From NCBI RefSeq assembly GCF_011386835.1, contig NC_088801.1, positions 14,990,824-15,054,823 of the forward strand: DNA of 64,000 nucleotides. The letters run 5' to 3'. The stretch comes from Chrysemys picta bellii. Taxonomy: Eukaryota; Chordata; Testudines; Emydidae. A model generated the notes under the pieces. That model saw nothing but the letters and a program-made list of their open reading frames with translations. It was not told the DNA's origin and made no database searches. Positions 33,700 through 44,730 of the stretch are shown piece by piece. Position 1 is the first letter of the stretch. Every line of letters begins with the position of its first letter. The translations under genes were made by a program, and so were the position numbers.

Positions 33700-34600
33700 C
33701 TGAACCTGCCCCCGTTTCTTTACCCACTTAATGTTGACTATCCTCTGCAGTTACATACCCCATTCACCCCCTTCCAACACACGTTCAAAAATAAAATAAA
33801 TGGAACTTTGTTAATTAACACCATTTTCTTTATGACTGATTTCGCGGTAAAGTGTTGAAACTGGGATGCAGACTGTGGTGAGGAGCGGGCGTAGTGATGG
33901 AAAGAATGCTTCTAAATTCCAGGAATGACAGGCTCCTGCTCCTAGAGCGGTCCGCAGTGGTGGACTGGTTGTTTCAACGGCGCCTGCCACCCCTCCTTTT
34001 CTGGACTCTGGGGGGGGGCGGGCTATGTGACTTTGTGGCGGGGGAGGACGGTTACAGATCCCCTGCTGCGTGGCTCTGTGATCAGGCTAAGGACCGCTGC
34101 ATAAGATCTCTAACTGCCCTCCCCCACCACAAAGTCACATAGTGCCCCCCCCCCACAGAACATGAAAACCACCTCCCAGACTGGGTGCCTAGTGACTGCA
34201 ATGTGTGTGTGACCTTCTGTTGAACCTGCCCCCGTGTCTGTACCCTGGTAAAGGTGACTGTGCTCTCCAATTACCAAACCCCTTCAAACACATTCTTCTC
34301 TAAAAGAACATGACGGAAACAGTAATGAACAGAAACATATTTTTTATTAGCAACTACACAGTTAGGGGATGAAACTGGGACAGGGGTTTGGGTGAGGCGG
34401 GAAGAAAAGGACTTATCAAATCTTTGGGAATGAGAGCCTTCTGCAATTTGAGCAGTCTGCAGGGGTGGAGTGACTGTTTTCATGGCCCCTGCTGCTCCTC
34501 CTTCTTGGGAATTTGGGTGAGGGGAGTATGGGACTTTGTGGCGGGGGAGGGTGGTTAGAGAGAGACTGCAGCGGGGCTCTGTCCTCCTGCCCCTGGTCCT
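33700..34600. repeat. internal tandem duplication within the Harbinger element
   Basis: 33700-34085 and 34210-34590 share a series of blocks in the same order: 'gaacctgcccccgt', a CTCTGCA/CTCTCCA-ATTAC block, 'ttcaaacaca', an AAAATAAA/AAAAGAACA block, 'gaaactggga', 'ggagtgactg/ggtggactgg', 'tgactttgtggcgggggagg' and 'ggctctgt'. The second copy includes the 3' end of Myb exon 2. The first is a decayed duplicate of that exon end plus the transposase 3' flank. Confidence 0.65.
33788..33799 (+). promoter_or_regulatory. polyadenylation signal of the transposase gene
   Basis: Overlapping AATAAA motifs ('aaaaataaaataaatgg') lie about 115-200 bp beyond the transposase stops. No other plus-strand gene ends nearby. 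Confidence 0.6.
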
Positions 34601-34885
34601 GCAGAACATCCACAAGGCGCCGGAGCGTGTCCGTTTGCTCCCTCATTAGTGCAAGCAGCGTTTGAGTTGCCTGCTGGTTTTCCTGCCGCCACCTCTCCTC
34701 CCATTCGCTGTGTGATGGCTGGTATTGCGACATGTTCTCCCTCCACTGGGTCTGCTGTGCCGCCTCGGCTCGGGAGCAGCCCATAAGTTCTGAGAGCATG
34801 TCGTCCCATGTCCTTTTCTTTCTCTGCCTAATCTGCGCCAGCCTCTGGGAGGGGGATGCCGGGGTAGGTCGGGAGACATTCGCAG
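34416..34885 (-). CDS. Myb/SANT-like Harbinger protein, exon 2
   Basis: An acceptor with a pyrimidine tract, CATCCCACAG (34886-34895), opens an uninterrupted frame to the stop at 34416. It reads 'SPSQRLAQIRQRKKRTWDDM' (basic cluster), 'SEWEERWRQENQQATQTLLA', then 'MREQTDTLRRLVDVLQDQGQ' and a proline/serine-rich tail. The middle is likely coiled coil. An AATAAA on the minus strand (TTTATT at 34343-34348) follows. No lesion is seen in this exon. Exon 1 lies at 35773-36342. The partner protein in Harbinger elements assists transposase nuclear entry and end binding (family knowledge). Confidence 0.75.
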
Positions 34886-35388
34886 CTGTGGGATGGGAAA
34901 AAGGGAGTGAATTCCTCACAAAGATACATTTTTTGTGAACAATGAACATAGTCTTTCTCTGTGAAGAAGACCATGCACAGCACCTATCACATGCGCACTC
35001 AGGACAAGGTCGAATTTTCGGCCTTCGCATTTAGTGCCTGGGGTCTTGCAGTGGAGATCAGACAAGCGGGGCAGGACAGCGGAATTCAGGTAGCAGGCTG
35101 ACATGGTAAGCCGTAGACTTTTGGCTGCTTAAAGCTTAATTTATAGCAGTGCCCTCCTTTCACATTCAAAGCAGTGCTCCTAGCGTTGGCCAGTTCCTGC
35201 TGCTGGCAATCCGGCAAGCATGAACTCTGCCCCTGTCCCACCTCCTCGCGGCTGTCCCCGGGAAAGATCCCTGTATGCTGCCCCTTTCCCGCCTCCACCG
35301 CGTGGCTGTAAACCGCTGGTTACAGTTATGTAAAGGAACACGCAAGCAGTCCCAATACTAACATTCCCCTAATTCAAAGCAGGTCACC

Positions 35389-35679
35389 ATGAGCGACATC
35401 ACTCTGATGAGGATTTCTGACACAGAGAAAGACCGCATGCTGCGTGAAAGCCAGCAAAAACCAGGGCCGTATGCCGCCATGCTCTGCGAGGCAATGATGC
35501 CAGAGTACTTGATGATAGCCTGGCGCAGAAAAGTTTCCTATCCCGGAGGACGCAATAAGGCCGTTCTCCCCAGGAACCTCATGCAAAGGCTTTCCAATTA
35601 CCTCCAGGAGAGCTTCGTGGAGATGTCCCATGAGGATTTCAGCTCTATTCCTGGACATATAGACCTTATTTTCCAGTAG
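35389..35679 (+). CDS. third Harbinger open frame, 96 codons, unknown function
   Basis: It starts at ATG 35389 in a good context (GTCACCATGA), which follows 'ttcaaagcag', so a splice acceptor just before the start is possible. It stops with TAG at 35677-35679, and an AATAAA lies at 35764-35769. The product is small and mixed-charge: 'MLRESQQKPGPYAAMLCEAM', 'MIAWRRKVSYPGGRNKAVLP', 'SFVEMSHEDFSSIPGHIDLI'. It has no signal peptide or membrane segment. I recognise no domain. I have an unverified impression that similar frames are common in turtle repeats. It sits on the opposite strand within the Myb intron. It is free of stops although its neighbours carry some. Confidence 0.55.
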   Translation: MSDITLMRISDTEKDRMLRESQQKPGPYAAMLCEAMMPEYLMIAWRRKVSYPGGRNKAVLPRNLMQRLSNYLQESFVEMSHEDFSSIPGHIDLIFQ

Positions 35680-35772
35680 TTGCACTGCCAAGGACTAAAA
35701 CGTTAAGCGCCTAGGGCAAACTAATCATGAAAAACCCATTGTTAATATTCCTGTTCTGTTCAAAATAAATGT

Positions 35773-36342
35773 TTACATGTTAAAACACGTATCGACTGAT
35801 CCTTCCCCTGATTCAGGGTCCGGGTTAACGCCTGGGGAGGGTTGGTAGGGGATCTCCGTGAGGGTGATGAAGAGATCCTGGCTGTTGGGGAAATAAGTGT
35901 TGTAAGTGCTGTCGACTGGCTCGTCCTCCTCATCTCCTTCCTCATCTTCCCCATCCACTAACATCTCCAAGGAAGCGGCCGTCGACAATATCCCATCCTC
36001 AGAGTCCATGGTCAGTGGTGGGGTAGTGGTGGCGGCCGCACCTAGAATAGAATGCAGTGCCTCGTAGAAACGGCATGTCTGGGGCTGGGATCCAGAGCGT
36101 CTGTTTGCCTCTTTGGTCTTCTGGTACCCTTGTCTCAGCTCCTTGATTTTCACACGGCACTGCGTTGCATCCTGACTGTACCCTCTCTCCGTCATGGCTT
36201 TTGAGATCTTCTCGTAGATCTTCGCATTCCGTTTTTTCGATCGCAGCTCCGAAAGCACGGACTCATCGCCCCACACAGCGATCAGATCCAAGACTTCCCG
36301 ATCAGTCTACGCTGGGGCCCTCTTTCTATTCTGCGATTGCAT
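35773..36342 (-). pseudogene. Myb/SANT-like Harbinger protein, exon 1, one nonsense codon
   Basis: The start ATG is at 36340-36342 ('MQSQNRKRAPA'). The next codon is TAG (36307-36309), exactly where the related copy at 11047 has the conserved tryptophan, so TGG has become TAG. After it the frame is open for 172 codons: 'REVLDLIAVWGDESVLSELR', 'YEKISKAMTERGYSQDATQC', 'VKIKELRQGYQKTKEANRRS' (the rest of the Myb/SANT-like DNA-binding fold), then an acidic 'DGEDEEGDEEDEPVDSTYNT' segment. The frame runs to a stop at 35773. The donor is not obvious near the end and may be mutated. Confidence 0.8.
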
Positions 36343-36762
36343 GGTCACCTCTGCTGGAGAGCTCTGCATCGTTGCTAGTGCTGCTGAGCTCGCCACGATG
36401 TCCAAATAGGAAATGAGATTCCAACTGGCCAGACAGGAAAAGGAATTCAAATTTTCCCGGGGCTTTTCCTGTGTGGCTGGTCAGAGTATCCGAGCTCGGA
36501 CCGCTGTCCAGAGCGTCAACAGAGTGGTGCACTGTGGGATAGCTCCTGGAGCTATTAGCATCGAATTCCATCCACACCTACCCTAATTCGACATGGCCAT
36601 GTCGAATTTAGCGCTACTCCCCTAGTCGGGGAGGAGTACAGAAATCGAATTAAAGAGACCTCTATGTCGAACTAAATAGTTTCGTTGTGTGGACGGGTGC
36701 AGGGTTAATTCGATTTAACGCTGCTAAATTCGACATAACCTCCTAGTGTAGACCAGGCCTTA

Positions 36763-36967
36763 ATCACAAATAGCCTGATACATGCCTATCAAAATCCACA
36801 GAGACACCTGTTGATATGAGTGGACTTTGGATCAGTACCAAACTGATCTTTCATGGATGATTTTATTTTGGGTTTTCTTTTTTTTCTGTTTTAAACTACA
36901 TGTACATAGTTGCATCCTTTTTGATCAAAGCAGTTAGCCACAGTTCAGGGTCTTATTTCTACTAGGG
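36763..36967. other. spacer after the Harbinger element
   Basis: AT-rich, nothing recognised. Confidence 0.4.
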
Positions 36968-37002
36968 GGAGAAATTGATGGAGTCAGGTATTTCTTTGAT
37001 GA

Positions 37003-37040
<38 letters not shown>

Positions 37041-37085
37041 CAGAGAATGTACAAAGCCCTGTTTCCCTGAACACAGTGGGAATCA
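36968..37085. repeat. unidentified repeat, copy 2, with (GT) tract
   Basis: It matches 2432-2539 at both ends ('agaaattgatggagtcag', 'gccctgtttccctgaacaca'). A (GT)17 microsatellite (37005-37039) has grown in the middle, where the first copy has a short 'gtgcgtgtg'. Confidence 0.5.
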
Positions 37086-38149
37086 AATAGCATGACAGGT
37101 GGTTTGTGTGTGGTATGTGGTGTTTTTTTTTTTTCCCCCCCTCACAATTCCAAGCCCCTTCCAGCTAGCACTTAGTCCAAAAACTGTCTTGGTTTTTTTC
37201 CTCATGCTACCAGTGCTTCGTGGCTGTCTCTGGCCCTTCCTTACAGCCGCCTCTCTCGCCTTCTGTGGTGGCTCTGCTTGTTTCCTCACACTCTCCCTCA
37301 CGCCTCCACCAGTACTCAGCAAAACGTCTTCACTCCCATAGCTCAGTTTCTGACTGGCCCTGTATAGCTTGTATTTTGGGGTGTGGTTCCTATTGTTCCA
37401 TCTGTTTATTTCTCTCCTTAATGAAGGTCAGCTATTACACCCTCCAGCTTCAATGATGTTTCATGCAACTCCCAGCATAACACACATACTTGCACATTAC
37501 ATAGACATGGACTTTATATGTGTTCTAAGGACCAAAGTATCTTGCTCTGCAAAATTTTGCTTATGCTATAATACCTACTGTAGGACTTCATGGTTGTTAC
37601 TATGCTGGCCACTTGAATCCATTGACATGGGGGTGGGGGATGAATTTGGACCATTGTGTGTTTAGCTTACATACCCCCTGCTTTTTGAATTTTAAAACCT
37701 TTAAAAATTTCTTACCTGTCCTATTAAGCCTCTCAGAGCCTATTTTCATTAATGTTTTTTCAACTTACTTTGGTTTAAATGGACTATTGGGTATAATCTG
37801 TAATGATGAATATAGTATATGCTAATAGATATTTATTCTGCAACCTGCTTGTCCTTTTCCCTCACCAACATACTTAGCACTTGTAGCCTGATTCTTTAGT
37901 ATTTTTTGGTTACATTTCCAATTAATTCTAATTCAAAGTGAGGGTTCTAGTCCCAGAATCAACCTTGATTCTGTTGGGCCTAAGTTCAGCAGCTGGGAAC
38001 TCTGCACAATGAAGACACTCACTGATGGTAAAGCTTTAACCACTTCCATTAGCAGAATTAAGAGACAGAAAAGCTCCTGGTCACATAAAAAGATAGCAAA
38101 AACATTAAGGTGATATCTTGTATCATTTCTCTTGCATGCTCATGTACAC
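37086..38149. other. gene-free stretch
   Basis: A T-rich run at 37122-37135, otherwise ordinary AT-rich sequence. No coding features are recognised in the short frames. Confidence 0.4.
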
Positions 38150-38500
38150 ACATCTCCTTTGGGGATCTGGTGGTAGCAGACAAAGGTCTAGCCTTGTCCC
38201 AGGCATGCCGAATGAGTCCAACGATCCAGATTCACTGATGGCCACTTTACATGGTTTCCAGGCCTTTTATAGAGTCTGGGGGCTGCCATGAATATTCATT
38301 TAAATACCCAGCTTCCTTGTCCATATACAACTTCCTCACCCTAATAATATTGGGGTGCCTTTTATCCTATAGGTTAGTATATTGATTTTAGCTAGTTATC
38401 AACTTGTTGCCAAGGCAAGTTTGTAGCGAAGCTTATGTCAATGGTCTATCTGTGGTTACCTAGCAGCATTTTAAACAGCCCCTCCCCCCCACGTACAGTA
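38150..38500 (-). mobile_element. LTR fragment, related to the solo LTR at 62909
   Basis: Read on the minus strand it contains 'aggcaccccaatattattag' followed by 'ggtgaggaagtt', closely matching 'aggcaccccaatattaattg' with 'ggtgaggaatta' at 63356-63388. A TATA-like 'ctataaaagg' lies downstream, in the same relative position as the TATA of the other LTR. The ends are not clear. Non-coding; endogenous retrovirus-type origin is inferred. Confidence 0.55.
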
Positions 38501-39790
38501 TTCCCAGTTCCCCAAAACTCAAGATAACTGTTGCCATTTATGTTAAAGGTCATAGGCCTCAAAGCCTCATACTAACTGCTTAAGCCAATAACTTGCAGGA
38601 TATACAGGCTTGTAACTTTCTTGTGTTGCTAAGTCAAATAAAATGCTAAAGCTGGCTCTGTGGGCTACCCATTCCATTATGAAGGTAGCTGGCAAAACAC
38701 TCTTACTAAAATTATTAGGCCAGATATTGAGCTCCATTGAAGTCCTACTGATGTCAAGTGAAAAGCGGGTTTGCAAAATTGTCATATACTTTATATTTTA
38801 CTTCTCGGAGCCCCATAGTTATCAATCTTGGCAAAACTGAACCAAGATTTTGTCCTGAAAAGCCACAACACAAAATGTAATATTTTGCTTTGATGGTGAC
38901 TGAATGATACATTACAGTGATTAATAATGGTACAGTAGCATATTGAGAAAATAGTGAGCTGTCTAAATGGTCAGGAAGAAGTTTACCTCCTTTCTGTCAC
39001 TTATTTCAATTCTCTACAGTACAGATTAATTTACAAGACTGTGTACCTCTTAACATTGTAATATATTAGACTTTGGATGTCATGACACTAATAGCAAAAA
39101 ATTCTAGGGTTCTGCCATAAATTGAGACTCTGATGTATCAGATTGCCTTTTGATGTGAATACAGCACAAAAAGCCCAATTACATTTTGTGAAGACTTAAT
39201 CCTGCCAGTTTAATGGGGGATGTAAAATATGCCTTGCAATTTGTCCTTTATTAATATGGTAAACAAGTGTTTTTTGTAGTGGGAGTCATCTAATGATTTT
39301 GGTTCTTAAGTATTAGGGTGGCCTTCAATAACATAATTTTATTTTAATTTAGGAGCATGAAATGAGTATTGTGTTAATGATCACATCAGAACACATACTG
39401 CTTTCATTACTCAGATGGGTTGTCTCAACAAAGTCAAAGGAACTACAGTACTGTGAATACCGGAAAAAGGATTGTCATTGAGGCTTCATGGAAAACTGAC
39501 AAATATAGAGGTGACACTGCTTTATGTAGCATAGGTTTTTCTGTATTTCTCTTCCCTGGTCTTTTTAAATTAAGAGACATTTGTATGAGAACAGATACGG
39601 GGATACGTGTACTACTACCTCAAGTCTGTAGCAGGAAGCCAAGCAGGAGTAAGGCTGTGGAAAGTTCTAGGCAGAAATTGCATAGTGAAGGGGAGAGATT
39701 GAGTGGCTTTAGGGAAAATAGTGTTTTCACCAGCAGAACTGAAAACAAAACCTTGATTTCTTGATCCCTAGTCCTCTGTTCTAATCAAGA
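38501..39790. other. gene-free stretch
   Basis: AT-rich. A 114-codon plus-strand frame at 39420 lacks recognisable features. No element is identified. Confidence 0.4.
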
Positions 39791-39795
39791 GATGG

Positions 39796-40121
39796 GAGCT
39801 GGTTGGAACTATTTTCCATGGAAAAAGTTCAGAAAAAATGAACAACTTTTTTTCCCCAACATTTTTTGAGGAAAACTTTTGTTTTTCAATGAAACCTGAA
39901 CATTTTTTCAAAAGTAGAAAACACCAAAAAAAATTCTCAATTTCCAAAAATTAAGACTGGTGGGAATGTGTTTTGGTTTTCAAAAACTGGTTTTTCCCCA
40001 GTTTTCAGCTATTTTTATTTTTTCTTGAATAACTGGAAATTTTTGAAAGAAATGAGAAAATGGACCAATTTTTTACAAGTCCCTTTTTTTAAAAAACAAA
40101 ACTAAAAATGTTGACCAGCTC
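39796..40121. mobile_element. AT-rich MITE with GAGCTGGTT ends
   Basis: The left end GAGCTGGTTGGAA and the inverted right end GAGCTGGTCAA form a short inverted repeat. The interior is built of A-runs and T-runs (TTTTCCA, GAAAATTTT), prone to self-pairing. I see no convincing TSD. Related ends occur near 50071-50083 ('ctcaaccagctc'). Confidence 0.5.
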
Positions 40122-40179
40122 TACAATACAGCAGGTATGCCATTCTGGTGTGGATGACTGTAATTGAGGCATTTATTTC

Positions 40180-40620
40180 AGTTTGCAAATAGTGGACATT
40201 CAACCTAAATGAATTTGCAAAAGTATTTCAGGAGAAGCAGATGTGACCTCCTCTAAGTAAGCTGCGATAGGTATTAATTCAATGTCATTCAAATGGCCAG
40301 GCTTGTCTAGTCAGAAGCTGCACACAAAATTCTATTCAGTGCCCACAGAGAAAGTAATGATCAGTAATTTCATATGTCATATCTACTGTAATTGCAGAAT
40401 GGGGAAAATGGATTATTTAAATGCATGCTGAAAATAAAGTTAGCAATATTTCATCCATTAGGCCTCCTTCAGAAATGATTAATGAAAAACAGTTAACTTC
40501 TCTGTGAGCAGCCTTCAAAGAGAAGACTTTGTGGTGCATCCATTCTTGGCAACTTTATTTTCAGAATAAATTTAAATCGCCCATTTTGACCATTTGCCGT
40601 CCATGTTTTTAAGCATTGTC
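40180..40620. other. single-copy AT-rich block, candidate conserved non-coding element
   Basis: It has no repeat features and contains several homeodomain/POU-like words: 'gtaatgatcagtaatttcat', 'atgattaatgaa', 'tgaatttgcaaaag', 'aatgcatgct'. No open frame is present. The call is a hypothesis from composition only. Confidence 0.2.
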
Positions 40621-40886
40621 TACCCTTTCTTTGTTCCTTTAATGACATATCACTAGCCTTTTTTTGTATGTGATATAGATCTGTTCACTTGGGCTCCAAT
40701 CCTGCACCATTGAAACCAGAGGCAAAATTGTCATTGGCTTCAGGCCTTTGGTACTGGACTAAAGCCACTAACACACCCTGTTTGTCAGAAGGTAACAAGT
40801 TTTGGCCTCTGCTGAAATAGGCCAGATTGAGACCTGTGATTGAAACACAAGTGCAATATCTATATCTAAGTGCTGGTCCTCTGCAT

Positions 40887-41336
40887 CAGTGATTCTCAAC
40901 CTTTCCAGACTACTCTACCCCTTTCAGGAGTCTGATTAGTCTTGTGTACCCCAAATTTCACTTCACTTACACTATTTGCTTACAAAATCAGACATAAAAA
41001 TACAAAAATGTCACAGCACACTGACTTAAAAATGCTTACTTTATAATTATATGGTAAAAATGAGAAAATAAATCAATTGGAATATAAATATTATACTTGC
41101 CTTTCAGTGCACCCAAAGCCCGAGCCCTGCTGCCCAGGGCTGAAGCATGTAACTCCTGTGGCATGAGGCCCTAGGCAATTGCCCTGCTCACCTCCCCTTA
41201 ATGTCTGCTCTGCACTTGTGATCTTCCCCCCCCCCCCCCCCCGCCCCCAACCTGTCCCACAACCCTGAGGTTGACAAACACTGAACTAGACAAATATTTA
41301 GAGGAGTTGACATACCCCCCTGGTTGAGAACCACTG
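40887..41336. mobile_element. hAT MITE, CAGTGGTTCTCAACC type
   Basis: The ends are CAGTGATTCTCAACC and GGTTGAGAACCACTG. The 8-bp TSD is CTCTGCAT (40879-40886) and CTCCGCAT (41337-41344), one transition apart. The pattern nTnnnnAn is the one described for Ac-type hAT elements. The interior is non-coding, with a C-run at 41227-41242. Confidence 0.88.
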
Positions 41337-41464
41337 CTCCGCATCATTCAGTCTTCGTTATTATCACATTCACTGTGTGTCTGTGTAAATGACACAGAAA
41401 CATCTCATTCGCCACCTAATATTCATGTAACAGTTAACTGATACAATTTTGCTCACTTTTTTCT

Positions 41465-41660
41465 GGGCCAGGACCAGTATTTTCACAAATGGCTAGTGAT
41501 TTTGGGTGTCTCCTATTTTGAGTGTCCAACTTATGCCCTAAAACGTGCTGAGCATCTGCCTTCTAAAAATGGGTGCATCTTTTTTTTTTTTTTTTTTTTA
41601 GACTTCTCAAGTTAGGCACCCAAAAATCACTGGCACGTTTGGAAATCTTGGTCTAAATCC
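41465..41660. repeat. palindromic MITE-like repeat interrupted by a T-run
   Basis: The left arm 'tagtgattttgggtgtctc' and the right arm 'aggcacccaaaaatcactgg' are inverted copies. The inner arms ('gctgagcatctgccttctaa') are followed by a T19 tract at 41581-41599. It looks like an old fold-back element seen widely in reptiles (memory, unverified). Confidence 0.55.
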
Positions 41661-43775
41661 CCAGCTGGTATAAATTGACATAGTGAAAATGAACAGAGCT
41701 TAATTTCTCTAGTGTATGGATTTGGGGCTCAGAAAGGTAGATGTTAAAATAGGTCCAGATCCTGCTCTGTTGATATTAATGGCAAAAATCATTAGGCCTG
41801 ATTCTTAGTTATACTAAGGCCATTTCACATCCCTCTGATGGTGTAGAGAAGCCTGATAGTGGGGATAAACTGCATTTACATTAACTTTAAAGCCTCTTTG
41901 CTCTTGCAGAGTGGTGTATAGTGTAGTCTTAGGGTAAATGAGAATTCAGGCTCATTGACTTATTTGGGAGCCAGACCTAATAAGGGATGTTTTTGGATGA
42001 GTCACTCAATGAAATTTATTCACCTGTGTAACCAAGATGGGAATCCTTCAGAAAGATGACAACAGCTATTTATTTATAGAATGTTGTGCATGATAGGAAG
42101 AGCGAACGAATGTTCCAAAGCATGAAAATCAGCAGGTGGGCAGCCGAATGATCATTTTAAAATACCGGTTTTCACTCGACTGTACTTTGTTAAATTGCCT
42201 AGGATGAAGATGGATGAAGGATTTCATCCATTCGAAAAAGTGAATATATATTCATGTGCACTTCGGAATTCTCCATTGCTTACTTTAAAGCTGAGCCAAA
42301 CCAGCATTAGACATAATTTAGACTAATGGGAAATTAAAGTCTCCACGGGCTCGAAAACTTATTGAAAAACTTACAAAATACACCCTCTCCCCATAAAACT
42401 ACTCCAATGTATTCAACTGGTGTAAGACCACTAAATAAAAACATCCACTGTACAGTTATATTGCAGACTTAAATGGGAATGAATTGCTGAAATACAACAC
42501 ATTTTAAAGAAGTAATCAGAAATGTATTTCCTTTCTATGGTAATAAGTCGGGGGGAGGGAGAGGGAGAGATGGAATATAAGCCATTCTGTTCTATAAAGG
42601 CTTGTAGAAATGCCATTGAATCAATCACTTAATCCCTTTAAGTACAAACATTATCACCTTGAACTCTAAAACAAAGAATAAACAAACAGGTTGGATCTCC
42701 CTGGTTTCAAACACTCTGCCAAATTGTCACCAGGAACATCAGGATCCAGGAAAAGGAGATGGCAAAATCCCATTATAATATTTTTAGCTTTGTTTACATC
42801 ACTTAATCCCATCAGTTATTCTTGTTCATGACAAATAGCCCAGCCTCACTTGAGCAGACCACAGGACTGACTGCACTGCTTGAACCTTATCACAATGAGG
42901 ATTTGACCAGATCCTGGGTATTTAACATGTGGCAAATAAGTAATACAGAGCAAGATTGTTGCAGAGGAGACATTCTATCCATGGGAAAGGGTTTGACCTT
43001 CCCTCATGGTCTCATTCCCCACAGTGTTGCAGAGGGCTGTGTATGGGTTTGGGGTTCTATGCAGCTGGCATGAATAGGAAAGTGACAGGTGGACTAAGGG
43101 GAATGGGAGGAAGTATGGGAAAGTGGGAAGTATTATTTCCCACCAGTTCCATGGAGTTCCCTATGGAAAGATAATTGACCCTTAGATCTACTATCTTTTT
43201 CTGCTTCTCCTGCAAGCACTTGGCTTGGGAGCCGTACTGCTAGATATGGCAAGTGCTATCCCGGGTCCGTATGATCATGGACTCTGGATTCTGCTATTCT
43301 AGTTAGTGAATGGAACTGGTTAGAGAAATTTTTCAAGTCTCCCCATTTTTAATTATCCCTTTTTCATTGAACATTTTCAAGCAGCTTAATTAATATATTA
43401 CATATTGTATATTTATATAGCTCTCCTCATCCATCCACATTAGTTTTTACTGCAGATGGTGGAGGCAATTTCTGGAAGAAATTCATCAGATTTCAATGGG
43501 AGTTCTGCATGATTAAGGCCTGCAGAATTGTACTGTATGTAATTTAGCAGGAAGGTGGTTTGCTAAAAGTATTTCTTTGCTTCACTGCTGATAAATGGAC
43601 ATGAACTGGGGGCAAGGTCAATGTGGCTCCTTGTCTTTGCTGATGGAATTTAACAGGTTCCATGTCTGCTTGGTCTGTCGAGTGACTTCAAGAACAGATT
43701 CAGAGAATTCCAGTTACCGGCAAATAAACGGAGGTTATCAGCTATGCTTCTGTGAGCAGCAGCAGAAACGGATTA
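41661..43775. other. gene-free stretch
   Basis: Mostly AT-rich single-copy sequence. 42060-42340 keeps several CpGs and has no repeat features. 42822-43174 has short frames with no family match. No gene is supported. Confidence 0.4.
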
Positions 43776-43779
43776 GACT

Positions 43780-43890
43780 GAAGTTTTCAAAGCTCCCTAT
43801 AGGATTTGGACAACTAATTCCCATTAAAATGAATGAGAACTGGGCATCCCAGCCACCTAGGGGACTTTGAAAATCCCCCTCTTAAAATAT
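43780..43890. repeat. fold-back repeat fragment
   Basis: 'gaagttttcaaagctcccta' at the left and 'ctaggggactttgaaaatcc' at the right are inverted partners around 'taattcccattaaaatgaat'. It is typical of an old palindromic MITE. Confidence 0.5.
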
Positions 43891-44064
43891 AAGGATTAGC
43901 TCATGGCATTTAGCCCCTAGTATCCTGTAAGGCTATTGCCATACCATAGTGCAGATATACTTTTCACATTTGAAAAAATCTTTTTAGTCTTCCCCAGCTC
44001 AAATATGGCCCAAGGGCTATTGCTCAACATATGCAAAATGAATAAACAATAAATTTACCTTAGA
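43891..44064. other. short spacer
   Basis: AT-rich, nothing recognised. Confidence 0.4.
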
Positions 44065-44072
44065 GTCTAGAC

Positions 44073-44667
44073 CAGAGGTGGGCAAACTACGGCCCGGGGG
44101 CCGCATCCAGTCCTCCAGATGTTTTCATCCGGCCCTCGAGTTCCCGCTGGGGAGCAGGGTCCGGGGCTTGCTCTGCTCCAGCACTCCAGCCAGAGAGTGA
44201 GGTCCGGGGCTTGCCCTGCTCCATGTGGCTCCTGGAAGCAGTGGCATGTTCCTCCTCCAGCTCCACTGCCCCCACCTCAAGGGCTTCCCCCGCAGCTCCC
44301 AGTGGCGGAGAACCATGGCCAATAGGAGCTGCAGGGGTGGCACCTGCGGACAGGGAGCAGAGCTGCCTGGCCACGCCTCTGCATAGGAGCTGGATGGGGA
44401 TATGCCGCTGCTTCTGGGAGCTGCTTGAGGTAAGTGTTGCCTAGAACCTGCACCACTGCCCCAGCCCTGATCCCCATTCTGCCCTCAAACCCGGTCTCAG
44501 CCCAGAGGACCCTCCTGCACGCCCAACTCCTCATCCCCAGCCCTGATCCCCCTGCTGCCCTCACCTCCTCCTGCACCCCAACCTCCAATTTTGTGAGCAT
44601 TCGTGGCCAACCATACAATTTCCATACCCAGATGTGGCCCTTGGGCCAAAAAGTTTTGCCCACCCCG
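44073..44667. mobile_element. hAT MITE, CAGAGGTGGGCAAAC type, perfect TSD
   Basis: The left end is CAGAGGTGGGCAAACTACGG and the right end 'aaaagttttgcccaccccg'. A perfect 8-bp TSD, GTCTAGAC, lies at 44065-44072 and 44668-44675. The target is itself palindromic and has TA in the centre. The interior is GC-rich and non-coding; the long overlapping open frames are incidental. Confidence 0.92.
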
Positions 44668-44730
44668 GTCTAGACCAATCATGGAAGAATGGAGCCCTAA
44701 AAGATGAATGTTTCAGAAAACTATAAGCAG

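Larger units (their letters stand above)
32015..36759 (+). mobile_element. full-length PIF/Harbinger transposon (4.75 kb)
   Basis: The left end GGGTATGTCTACACTA and the inverted right end GGCCTGGTCTACACTA are terminal inverted repeats. The subterminal 150 bp on both sides are rich in TTCGA/TCGAA words. The flanks TTC (left) and TTA (right) fit a TTA TSD with one mutation. The element contains a transposase (plus), a two-exon Myb/SANT gene (minus) and a third open frame (plus) lying in the Myb intron. Each has a downstream AATAAA. An internal tandem duplication lies between the transposase and the Myb gene. Confidence 0.93.
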
